Assembly (NCBI GenBank): GCA_030691385.1 | Contig: JAUYEI010000034.1 | Span: 1 to 37,888, forward strand | DNA length: 37,888 bases | Reading direction: 5' to 3' | From: Azonexus sp. | Lineage (GTDB): Bacteria > Pseudomonadota > Gammaproteobacteria > Burkholderiales > Rhodocyclaceae | Part shown: in pieces, positions 32,286 through 37,888 of the stretch | Layout of the letters: every line of letters begins with the position of its first letter | Position numbering within the stretch: the stretch's first letter is position 1 | The notes under the pieces: generated by a model | Databases searched by the model: none | The model's input: only the letters and a program-made list of their open reading frames with translations | What the model was told of the DNA's origin: nothing | Position numbers and translations under genes: made by a program

Positions 32286-32572
32286 TTCCGGCTCTGATGA
32301 ATGAGAGGGTGAATCGGGGCCGATATGACTTCGACGCTTTCGCCCTTGCGCCACAAGGTCTGGCGCGAACGCGACCAGTAACAGGCAAAACCGGTCGCCA
32401 GCGTTTCATCAATGGCGGCGCGACTCATCCAGGCCAGCATCAGCACTTCGCGGGTGTCGAACTGCTGGGCGATGGCGGCGACCAGGCCTTGCTGATCGAA
32501 GGGCAAGTTGGCCAGTACCTCGGAAAGCGGCAGGCTCGCGCCGATGGGGGCGCCTTCAAGTCGGGTTAACAT
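32282..32572 (-). CDS. Truncated HisI (phosphoribosyl-AMP cyclohydrolase) paralogue
   Basis: 96 residues from ATG 32572. The HisI core is clear: [39 protein letters not shown] and [15 protein letters not shown]. The protein then diverges and stops after [17 protein letters not shown]. The C-terminal half of HisI, with the Asp residues and three zinc-ligand cysteines, is absent, and I see no frameshift that would restore it. ATGs at 32590 and 32599 are also open, but 32599 lies inside the Zur box, so 32572 is favoured. First gene of the zinc operon, 4-bp overlap with the COG0523 gene. HisI paralogues are known in Zur regulons; this one may be a remnant or have a different role. Confidence 0.75.
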   Translation of the reverse strand: MLTRLEGAPIGASLPLSEVLANLPFDQQGLVAAIAQQFDTREVLMLAWMSRAAIDETLATGFACYWSRSRQTLWRKGESVEVISAPIHPLIHQSRK

Positions 32573-32592
32573 AGGGGCTTCTGGATACATGG

Positions 32593-32616
32593 AATGCAAT
32601 GTTATAACATTGCATT
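32593..32616. promoter_or_regulatory. Zur box between zur and the zinc operon
   Basis: Perfect 24-bp palindrome: AATGCAATGTTA followed by its exact complement. The core GTTATAAC flanked by AT-rich arms matches the published Zur operator pattern (GAAATGTTATA-N-TATAACATTTC). It lies 21 bp before the zur ATG and just upstream of the HisI-like gene, so one site can repress both directions when zinc is sufficient. Confidence 0.92.
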
Positions 32617-32637
32617 TGTACCACCAAGGCCAAATTT

Positions 32638-33120
32638 ATGAAACCCTCAATTCCCGACGTTGAATATCTGCCTGTCGACAGTGACAGCACCGAGGCACTT
32701 GATCGGGCCGAAGCGGCTTGCCGGGAGCGGGGCGCCAGTCTGACGGCGATCCGTCGCGAAGTGCTGGAACTGCTTTACCGCAGCCCAACCGGCGTTAAGG
32801 CCTATGATCTATTGGCCCGGATAAAGGAAGCCCGCCCCGGCGCTTCACCGCCGACTGTTTATCGCGCGCTGGATTTTTTGATTGAACAGGGCCTGGCGCA
32901 CAAGATCGGGCGCATGAATCTCTTCGTTGCCTGCCGACATGCGTCCCATCAAACCCCCAGTTTGTTTCTGGTCTGTCCGAAATGCAGCGGGGTCACTGAA
33001 TTACAGGAGCAATCGGTGATGAGTGCCCTGTCGACCAGTCTGGCTGCGGCCGGACATCGCCTGGAGAGCCCGGAGGTGGAGATCAGCGCGCTATGCCCGA
33101 AGTGTGTCGGCGTAGGATAG
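32638..33120 (+). CDS. zur: Zinc uptake regulator Zur (Fur family)
   Basis: 160 residues. DNA-binding winged helix with LTAIRREVLELLYRSPTGVK near 35-54 and SPPTVYRALDFLIEQGLAHK near 70-89. Metal sites: Cys99-x-His101-x2-His104 (ACRHASH) and two CPKC pairs, Cys113/Cys116 and Cys153/Cys156, the structural zinc site. It lacks the HHDH motif of true Fur, and the neighbourhood is all zinc genes, so Zur is the sound call. Likely autoregulated through the palindrome 21 bp upstream. The stop lies 22 bp from the inverted-repeat element. Confidence 0.93.
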   Translation: MKPSIPDVEYLPVDSDSTEALDRAEAACRERGASLTAIRREVLELLYRSPTGVKAYDLLARIKEARPGASPPTVYRALDFLIEQGLAHKIGRMNLFVACRHASHQTPSLFLVCPKCSGVTELQEQSVMSALSTSLAAAGHRLESPEVEISALCPKCVGVG

Positions 33121-33142
33121 ATGCACCATTTCCATCCAAAAC

Positions 33143-33425
33143 TTAACCCTTGAAACCTCAGTTGACCGCTTATCCAGCCTTGGCCAGCCGCATGAATACG
33201 GGCCTTTGTGTCTTCGATGCCATTCACCCGCTGGGTGACAGCGCTACGCGGCCACGGGCACGTCTGGTCGGGCGTCCGGCTTTGTGGCTTCGCCGAAACC
33301 CGCCGATTTGCTTTATTGTTATCGGCTTGTTTTCGCTTCTCCTTGCCGGCATGAGCCTGCTGCGTCCGCAATGGATACCGCCCAAACGCACCATCAGCCG
33401 CGTCTAGCTGAGGTTTCAAGGTTAA
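33143..33425. mobile_element. Inverted-repeat element, full copy 2 (MITE-like, opposite orientation)
   Basis: 283 bp bounded by TTAACCCTTGAAACCTCAG and, on the complementary strand, TTAACCTTGAAACCTCAG, so the terminal repeats are about 18 bp with one insertion. TTAA at both outer edges could be the target duplication. The interior matches copy 1 in reverse, plus about 48 extra bp (near 33283-33330). An open frame at 33150-33407 (85 codons) is shared with copy 1 and has no ribosome-binding site. No transposase. Confidence 0.78.
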
Positions 33426-33459
33426 CTGTTTCTGAAGCTCGGTAGTCAAGTTTTCTAAT

Positions 33460-33492
33460 GCAAAAAAGCCGCCAAATTGGCGGCTTTTTTGC
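33460..33492. terminator. Bidirectional terminator between zur and the cytochrome gene
   Basis: Fifteen-bp stem GCAAAAAAGCCGCCA with its complement around an AAA loop, T-runs on both strands, between convergent genes (zur on plus, cytochrome on minus). Confidence 0.9.
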
Positions 33493-33510
33493 ATTTGGTG
33501 TTGCGTTTGC

Positions 33511-34125
33511 TCAGTCCAGCGTTGCGATGTACTCGGCAACCGCATGTGTTTCGAGCTCAGACAACTTTGAGGCAATGGTATGCATGACGGCATTGTCGTT
33601 GGTCCGCTCACGCTTGTTGAACTGTTTCAACTGATCCTCGGTATAACGCGGGTGCTGTCCGGCCAGGCGAGGCAACTGCGGCGTTCCAAGGCCCTTGGCA
33701 CCATGGCAGGTCGAACAGGCCGGCAGGCCGGAGAACTGGTTGCCACGATTGAAAACGAATTTGCCAACCGCCAGTAATTCCTGATCTCTTCCCGTGCGCG
33801 GACCGACCACCTTGGCCTGAAAGAAAGCACCGAGTGCTTTCATTTCAGCCGGCGTCAATTCTTCAGACTGCGGCTTCATGGTGTCGCTGCTGCGCTTGCC
33901 GGATTTGAAATCAGCAAGCTGCCTGGCAATGTACTCGCCATGTTGGCCGGCCAGGCGGGGGAAAACCGGGCTGGCCGATTCGCCTTCCAGGCCGTGACAA
34001 AGAAAGCAGCGCCCGGAAACGATCTCTTCCGCGCGTGCCAGATCGACCTTGTCAGCGGCCAACACGGGCATCGAGCAGAGTGCGGCGAACACAGCGCCGG
34101 CGAATTGCAATCCAAATATCTTCAT
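33511..34125 (-). CDS. Diheme cytochrome c4-type protein
   Basis: 204 residues. Sec signal MKIFGLQFAGAVFAALCSMP, then VLAAD. Two class I heme domains arranged in tandem: CFLCHGLEGESASPVFPRLA (Cys40, Cys43, His44) and CSTCHGAKGLGTPQLPRLA near residue 137. Each is followed by the repeat-like QH-x-x-Y motif (AGQHGEYIARQL, AGQHPRYTEDQL), which is the cytochrome c4 pattern. It probably carries electrons between the bc1 complex and terminal oxidases in the periplasm. GGGGAG directly abuts the ATG. Single gene, ending at the shared terminator. Confidence 0.9.
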   Translation of the reverse strand: MKIFGLQFAGAVFAALCSMPVLAADKVDLARAEEIVSGRCFLCHGLEGESASPVFPRLAGQHGEYIARQLADFKSGKRSSDTMKPQSEELTPAEMKALGAFFQAKVVGPRTGRDQELLAVGKFVFNRGNQFSGLPACSTCHGAKGLGTPQLPRLAGQHPRYTEDQLKQFNKRERTNDNAVMHTIASKLSELETHAVAEYIATLD

Positions 34126-34192
34126 CTCCCCTACCTCTTGGCCAAAAAGAAAATCATTAAATAGTGATTTGCTTACGCCCTGCTTTCAACAC

Positions 34193-34642
34193 TCACGCGT
34201 GCCCGGTGCTGCCGAAGCCGCCTTCGCCACGATGGCTGGCATCGAAGTCATCAACGATATTGAAACCAACCTGCAAGACCGGAACGATGATCAACTGCGC
34301 AATGCGATCCAGCGGGTTGAGCGTAAAGCCCACACTGCCACGGTTCCAGACCGACACCATGAGTTCGCCCTGATAGTCGCTGTCGATCAGGCCGACCAGA
34401 TTGCCAAGCACAATGCCATGTTTATGACCAAGACCGGAGCGCGGCAGGATCATTGCTGCCAGACCCGGATCGGCCAGATGGATGGCCATGCCGGTCGGCA
34501 CCAGCGTGGTTTGGCCCGGCGCGACATGGATGGGCGCCTCGATGCAGGCGCGCAGATCAAGCCCGGCTGAACCGGGCGTGGCGTATTCCGGCGGCGTTTC
34601 GCGCAGGCGGTTGTCGAGAATTTTTACGTCGATTTGATGCAT
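34193..34642 (-). CDS. dut: Deoxyuridine 5'-triphosphate nucleotidohydrolase
   Basis: 149 residues. Hydrolyses dUTP to dUMP, keeping uracil out of DNA and supplying dTMP synthesis. All five trimeric dUTPase motifs are visible: [46 protein letters not shown], and the flexible C-terminal [15 protein letters not shown] 34642 overlaps the coaBC TGA by one base (TGATG), the usual coaBC-dut pairing in proteobacteria. Confidence 0.96.
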   Translation of the reverse strand: MHQIDVKILDNRLRETPPEYATPGSAGLDLRACIEAPIHVAPGQTTLVPTGMAIHLADPGLAAMILPRSGLGHKHGIVLGNLVGLIDSDYQGELMVSVWNRGSVGFTLNPLDRIAQLIIVPVLQVGFNIVDDFDASHRGEGGFGSTGHA

Positions 34643-35832
34643 CAGTCTTTCCTCGTCAAGATAGCGATGTGTTCAATCAATTGCCGGGCCAATACCGCCT
34701 TGGGCGCCGGCGTCAGCGGATGGACCCCGGTGTCGTCAAAGAGCACGAGCCGGTTGTCATCGCCGCCAAAACCATCCTGAATCAGATTTCCCGCGATCAG
34801 CGGTAAATTTTTCTTGCGCCGCTTGGTCTGCGCATATTCTTCCAGATTGCGGCTCTCGGCTGCAAAACCGACGCAGAACGGGCCACCCGGCATGGCCGCC
34901 ACTTCAGCGAGAATGTCCGGATTCTCGATCAACTCGATGGGCGGAATACCGCCGGCATCCTTCTTGAGCTTGTGTTCAGCCGAATTGGCAACGCGGTAAT
35001 CGGCCACCGCGGCGACTCCGATGAAGATGTCCGACGCGGCAGCACGCCCCATCACGGCAGCGTGCATGTCGAGCGCACTCTGCACATTGACACGGTCGAC
35101 GCCCTGCGGAGCCGAAAAGCCGACAGGTCCGGAAACCAGCGTCACCTGCGCCCCAGCCTGCCGTGCGGCGCGGGCGACGGCGTAGCCCATGCGACCGGAC
35201 GACAAATTGGTGATACCGCGTACCGGATCGATGGCTTCGAAGGTCGGCCCGGCGGTGATCAACACTTTTTTCCCAGCCAGCAGCTTGGGCGTGAAGAAGG
35301 CAATGACCTCTTCAAGAATCTCCTCGGGTTCCAGCATGCGGCCGGCGCCGACTTCGCCGCAAGCCTGCTCGCCGCTGGCCGGACCAAGTATCTGCACACC
35401 ATCGGCCGCCAATTGAGCGACATTGCGTTGCGTCGCCGGGTTTTCCCACATCTGGCGATTCATCGCCGGCGCCACCAGCAAGGTGCAGTCGCGCGCCAGC
35501 ACCATGGTCGCCAACAGATCGTCAGCCATGCCGTGGGCGATGCGGGCGAGGAAATCAGCCGAAGCCGGCGCCACGAGAATGAGGTCAGCCTGCCGCGACA
35601 GATCGATGTGCGCCATGGCGTTGGGCATCCGGGCATCCCACTGATCAAGGTAGACCGGCTTGCCCGACAGCGCCTGAAAAGTGGTCGCCGTGACGAAGTG
35701 CGTCGCCCCTTCGGTCATCGCCACCTGCACCTCGGCGCCCTGCTTGCCGAGCAGGCGAACCAGTTCGGCCGCCTTGTAGGCAGCAATGCCGCCGGTGACA
35801 CCGAGAACGATGCGTTTTCCCTGTAATTCCAT
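34642..35832 (-). CDS. coaBC: Bifunctional phosphopantothenoylcysteine decarboxylase/synthetase
   Basis: 396 residues. Two steps of coenzyme A synthesis: CTP-dependent joining of 4'-phosphopantothenate and cysteine (CoaB, C-terminal) and FMN-dependent decarboxylation (CoaC, N-terminal). CoaC motifs are [13 protein letters not shown], the catalytic-His region [20 protein letters not shown] and [17 protein letters not shown]. CoaB motifs are [32 protein letters not shown] and [14 protein letters not shown]. Normal length. Divergent from radC with 47 bp between starts; coupled to dut. Confidence 0.96.
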   Translation of the reverse strand: MELQGKRIVLGVTGGIAAYKAAELVRLLGKQGAEVQVAMTEGATHFVTATTFQALSGKPVYLDQWDARMPNAMAHIDLSRQADLILVAPASADFLARIAHGMADDLLATMVLARDCTLLVAPAMNRQMWENPATQRNVAQLAADGVQILGPASGEQACGEVGAGRMLEPEEILEEVIAFFTPKLLAGKKVLITAGPTFEAIDPVRGITNLSSGRMGYAVARAARQAGAQVTLVSGPVGFSAPQGVDRVNVQSALDMHAAVMGRAAASDIFIGVAAVADYRVANSAEHKLKKDAGGIPPIELIENPDILAEVAAMPGGPFCVGFAAESRNLEEYAQTKRRKKNLPLIAGNLIQDGFGGDDNRLVLFDDTGVHPLTPAPKAVLARQLIEHIAILTRKD

Positions 35833-35879
35833 TGTCTTGCCATTAGAATTGGACTCCGCACATTCTAACGGAAAAGAAT

Positions 35880-36560
35880 ATGGCGATTACCGACTGGCCC
35901 GAGGGCGAACGACCGCGCGAGCGACTGCTGGAGCACGGCCCGGAAGCCCTTTCCGATGCCGAACTCCTGGCCATCTATTTGCGGGTCGGTGTGCGCGGCA
36001 AAAGCGCCGTCGATCTGGCGCGCGATCTGCTGCAGCGCTTCGATGGCCAACTCGGCACGCTGGCCGAAGCATCGCTCGCCGAACTGGCCAGTGTTTCCGG
36101 CATCGGCATGGCCAAGGCAGCCCAGCTCAAAGCCAGTTTCGAACTGACCCGGCGCGCCCTGTCGCAGGATTTGGCGACACGCGACAGTTTCACCTCGCCG
36201 GGCAAGGTACGCGACTGGCTGCGCCTGAAACTGGCCAGCCGGGGCCATGAAGTCTTCATGGCATTGTGGCTGGACGCCCAGAACCGCCTGCTCAAGGCTG
36301 ACGAACTGTTCTCCGGCACACTGACCCAGACCTCGGTTTACCCGCGTGAAGTCGTCAAGGCCGCGCTGGCCAACAATGCCTCCGCGGTCATTCTGGCGCA
36401 CAATCATCCGTCCGGAGTCGCCGAGCCGTCGCGGGCCGACGAGATGCTTACGCGATCCCTGAAAGAGGCCCTGGCCTTGGTCGATGTCAAGGTTCTCGAC
36501 CACTTCATCGTGGCCGGCAACACGCCACCGCTCTCCTTCGCCGAACGGGGCTTGCTATAA
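35880..36560 (+). CDS. radC: RadC family JAMM-domain protein
   Basis: 226 residues. N-terminal helix-hairpin-helix region ([20 protein letters not shown] near 62-81). The C-terminal JAMM/MPN+ metal site is [20 protein letters not shown] near 171-190, with His174, His176 and Asp187 as ligands. Complete length. Despite the name, a direct role in recombinational repair is not established for the family. Divergent from coaBC and followed by rpmBG, the same order (coaBC/dut, radC, rpmB, rpmG) as in many proteobacteria. Confidence 0.93.
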   Translation: MAITDWPEGERPRERLLEHGPEALSDAELLAIYLRVGVRGKSAVDLARDLLQRFDGQLGTLAEASLAELASVSGIGMAKAAQLKASFELTRRALSQDLATRDSFTSPGKVRDWLRLKLASRGHEVFMALWLDAQNRLLKADELFSGTLTQTSVYPREVVKAALANNASAVILAHNHPSGVAEPSRADEMLTRSLKEALALVDVKVLDHFIVAGNTPPLSFAERGLL

Positions 36561-36576
36561 AAATCAATAAAACCCC

Positions 36577-36606
36577 TTGAAACGATTAAGTACTTTTGGT
36601 TATACT
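36577..36606 (+). promoter_or_regulatory. Sigma-70 promoter of rpmB-rpmG
   Basis: TTGAAA at 36577-36582 and TATACT at 36601-36606, separated by 18 bp, both close to consensus. It lies about 37 bp upstream of the rpmB start and just after the radC stop. Confidence 0.75.
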
Positions 36607-36642
36607 TGTGGGCTCTCTTCTAGCGAATTCTGGAGCACCATC

Positions 36643-36876
36643 ATGGCGCGTGTCTGCCAAGTAACGGGTAAAGGCCCGATGGTTGGGAATACTGTTTCCC
36701 ATGCCAACAATAGAACCAAACGCCGTTTCCTGCCGAACTTGCAGTACCGTCGTTTTTGGGTCGAATCTGAAAACCGCTTCCTGCGCCTGCGCGTTTCCAA
36801 CGCCGGTCTGCGCCTGATCGACAAGAACGGCATCGACGCCGTCCTCGCCGACCTGCGCGCTCGCGGCGAAGTCTGA
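36643..36876 (+). CDS. rpmB: 50S ribosomal protein L28
   Basis: 77 residues. [20 protein letters not shown] at the start and [20 protein letters not shown] at the end are characteristic of L28. The open frame begins earlier at 36577, but that is promoter sequence; TGGAGCACC lies before ATG 36643. This is the form without paired CxxC motifs, so it needs no zinc. Followed 18 bp later by rpmG. Confidence 0.96.
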   Translation: MARVCQVTGKGPMVGNTVSHANNRTKRRFLPNLQYRRFWVESENRFLRLRVSNAGLRLIDKNGIDAVLADLRARGEV

Positions 36877-36894
36877 TAAAGAAGGAAATATAAA

Positions 36895-37062
36895 ATGGCT
36901 AAAGGCGGTCGCGAAAAAATCAAGCTGGAATCCACAGCTGGTACCGGTCACTTCTACACCACCTCCAAGAACAAGCGCACGACGCATGAGAAGCTGGAGA
37001 TGATGAAGTACGATCCGAAAGCGCGTAAGCATGTCGCTTACAAGGAAGTCAAGCTGAAGTAA
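36895..37062 (+). CDS. rpmG: 50S ribosomal protein L33
   Basis: 55 residues, too short for many ORF filters. It reads [20 protein letters not shown] and continues [20 protein letters not shown], ending [11 protein letters not shown], a full proteobacterial L33 lacking the zinc-binding cysteines. GAAGGAA lies 7 nt before the ATG. Operon with rpmB, ending at a terminator about 25 bp downstream. Confidence 0.96.
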   Translation: MAKGGREKIKLESTAGTGHFYTTSKNKRTTHEKLEMMKYDPKARKHVAYKEVKLK

Positions 37063-37086
37063 TTCGGCTTCTCCAGCTTTCGACAA

Positions 37087-37116
37087 CAAACCCGCCTCTC
37101 GGCGGGTTTTGTTTTT
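37087..37116. terminator. Terminator of rpmBG
   Basis: AAACCCGCC-TCTC-GGCGGGTTTTG hairpin followed by TTTTT. It ends about 13 bp before the dsbB stop (opposite strand) and may serve both convergent units. Confidence 0.9.
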
Positions 37117-37128
37117 GCTGCTACCTGA

Positions 37129-37620
37129 TCAGACCCGGCGACGGGCCAGCAAGGCAACGTAGGCGGCGATGCCGAGGAAGATCAGTGCCGACCAGTTGGC
37201 CATCGACAGCCCGAGGAAAATCCACTCCTTGCTGCTGCAAAAGCCGGTGGCCAGGAACAGCGACGGCATCTGGGTCCCCAGCCAGTCGACAATACGTTCG
37301 ATCAGGCTGGGATCGGTCAAACTGCACTCGTTGTCGGGATCCGGGAAAAACTGCATCCAGCTCTGATAGGCGGCGACGCCAGCACCGAGAAGCGCCAGCA
37401 CGCCGATGACGCCACTCCACAGCAAGCGGGCCATCGGCAAGAGAAAGCCGGCGAGAGCCAGGCCGCCGATCAGCAGGTAGAGCAGGCGCTGGAAGATGCA
37501 TAGCGGACACGGAGAGAGCCGGAGCATCTCCTGCAGCGCCATACCGAACGCAACCAGACCGAAACAGCCGAGCGCCAGCGTGGCAAACCAGGCACGCACG
37601 GGAATACTTGCTAAATTCAT
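37129..37620 (-). CDS. dsbB: Disulfide bond formation protein B
   Basis: 163 residues, four membrane helices. Inner-membrane enzyme that reoxidises periplasmic DsbA and passes electrons to quinone. The first periplasmic loop has CPLC (Cys38, Cys41) in LSPCPLCIFQRLLYL. The second loop has the pair Cys99 (PDNECSLTDP) and Cys128 (GFCSSKEW). Arg45 after CPLC is the conserved quinone-site residue. Start MNLASIPVRAW at 37620. Convergent with rpmBG. Confidence 0.95.
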   Translation of the reverse strand: MNLASIPVRAWFATLALGCFGLVAFGMALQEMLRLSPCPLCIFQRLLYLLIGGLALAGFLLPMARLLWSGVIGVLALLGAGVAAYQSWMQFFPDPDNECSLTDPSLIERIVDWLGTQMPSLFLATGFCSSKEWIFLGLSMANWSALIFLGIAAYVALLARRRV

Positions 37621-37719
37621 GTCGAAATAAAACAGGGAAGTTGGCCAACGCCCATTCTAAGGCATTGCCTACCGGCCGTCAGGCTGGACCACCTGCCTCT
37701 GGCTGGTTAAGATTGGCGG

Positions 37720-37888
37720 ATGAACACTCGCATACTTCTCGTCGAAGACGACGCACGTCTGGCTGAACTGACGGCCGAGTACCTGGCCAAGAATGACTTC
37801 ACTGTCAGTATCGAGCCACGCGGCGATACCGCCGAGGCGCGCATCCTTGCTGAACAGCCCGATCTGGTGATCCTTGACGTGATGCTCC
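37720..37888 (+). CDS. Response regulator, receiver domain (partial, runs off the window)
   Basis: First 56 codons only: MNTRILLVEDDARLAELTAE opens a receiver domain with the acidic pair Glu-Asp-Asp at 9-11, and ILDVML near 51-56 holds the phospho-acceptor Asp. Probably an OmpR-type regulator, but the output domain is outside the window. Divergent from dsbB by about 100 bp. Confidence 0.85.
   Translation, partial: MNTRILLVEDDARLAELTAEYLAKNDFTVSIEPRGDTAEARILAEQPDLVILDVML

Noticed and set aside
1..37888. CRISPR arrays, tRNA or rRNA genes, prophage or transposase genes
   Set aside because: No regularly spaced short repeats, no cloverleaf-like or rRNA-like segments, and no integrase or transposase frames were seen; the only mobile-like sequences are non-coding.

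Overview
The window reads as chromosome of a GC-rich betaproteobacterium, most like the Rhodocyclales (Dechloromonas/Azonexus type). This is inferred from gene content and protein style (three-subunit transhydrogenase, both IDH types with AceK, a complete Sox system); no search was run.

Layout. (1) 93-5856: central carbon. A dimeric NADP-isocitrate dehydrogenase (icd), a monomeric IDH interrupted by one in-frame TAG, and divergently aceK, the kinase/phosphatase that switches the dimeric IDH. (2) 5921-8702: pntAA-pntAB-pntB transhydrogenase, which uses the same NADPH pool. (3) 8779-10002: a short membrane chemotaxis transducer. (4) 10003-10453: a decayed YeeE/YedE-type transporter remnant between two copies of a short dispersed repeat. 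(5) 10454-21772: sulfur oxidation. On the minus strand soxR-soxC-soxD-soxY-soxZ-soxA-soxX-soxB-rhodanese, then a Tat-exported sulfide:quinone oxidoreductase-like protein and a small membrane protein. On the plus strand, divergent from soxR, the flavocytochrome c sulfide dehydrogenase pair fccA-fccB. Together these would oxidise thiosulfate and sulfide in the periplasm. (6) 22177-33120: a zinc-starvation module. Zur (plus) and an 11-gene minus-strand run diverge from a perfect 24-bp palindromic Zur box: truncated HisI paralogue, two COG0523 GTPases, a DUF1624-like membrane protein, TonB receptor, DUF1826, DUF2796 (ZrgA-like), ABC ATPase, ABC permease, DUF3299, ZIP transporter. (7) 33511-37888: cytochrome c4-like protein, dut, coaBC, radC, rpmB-rpmG, dsbB and the start of a response regulator.

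Three non-genic patterns stand out. First, a dispersed ~40-bp repeat occurs at least seven times, always in the same orientation. In three copies it is translated as the hydrophobic core of a signal peptide (SoxX, SoxD, DUF2796), and those three share a base change that replaces Arg by Gly. Second, a 240-285-bp element with ~18-bp terminal inverted repeats lies, in opposite orientations, at both outer edges of the zinc module. Third, several palindromic intergenic elements sit inside the sox operon.

Limits: family names come from recognising motifs by eye. Start codons were chosen by Shine-Dalgarno spacing, and promoters are guesses except for the Zur box and the rpmB promoter.
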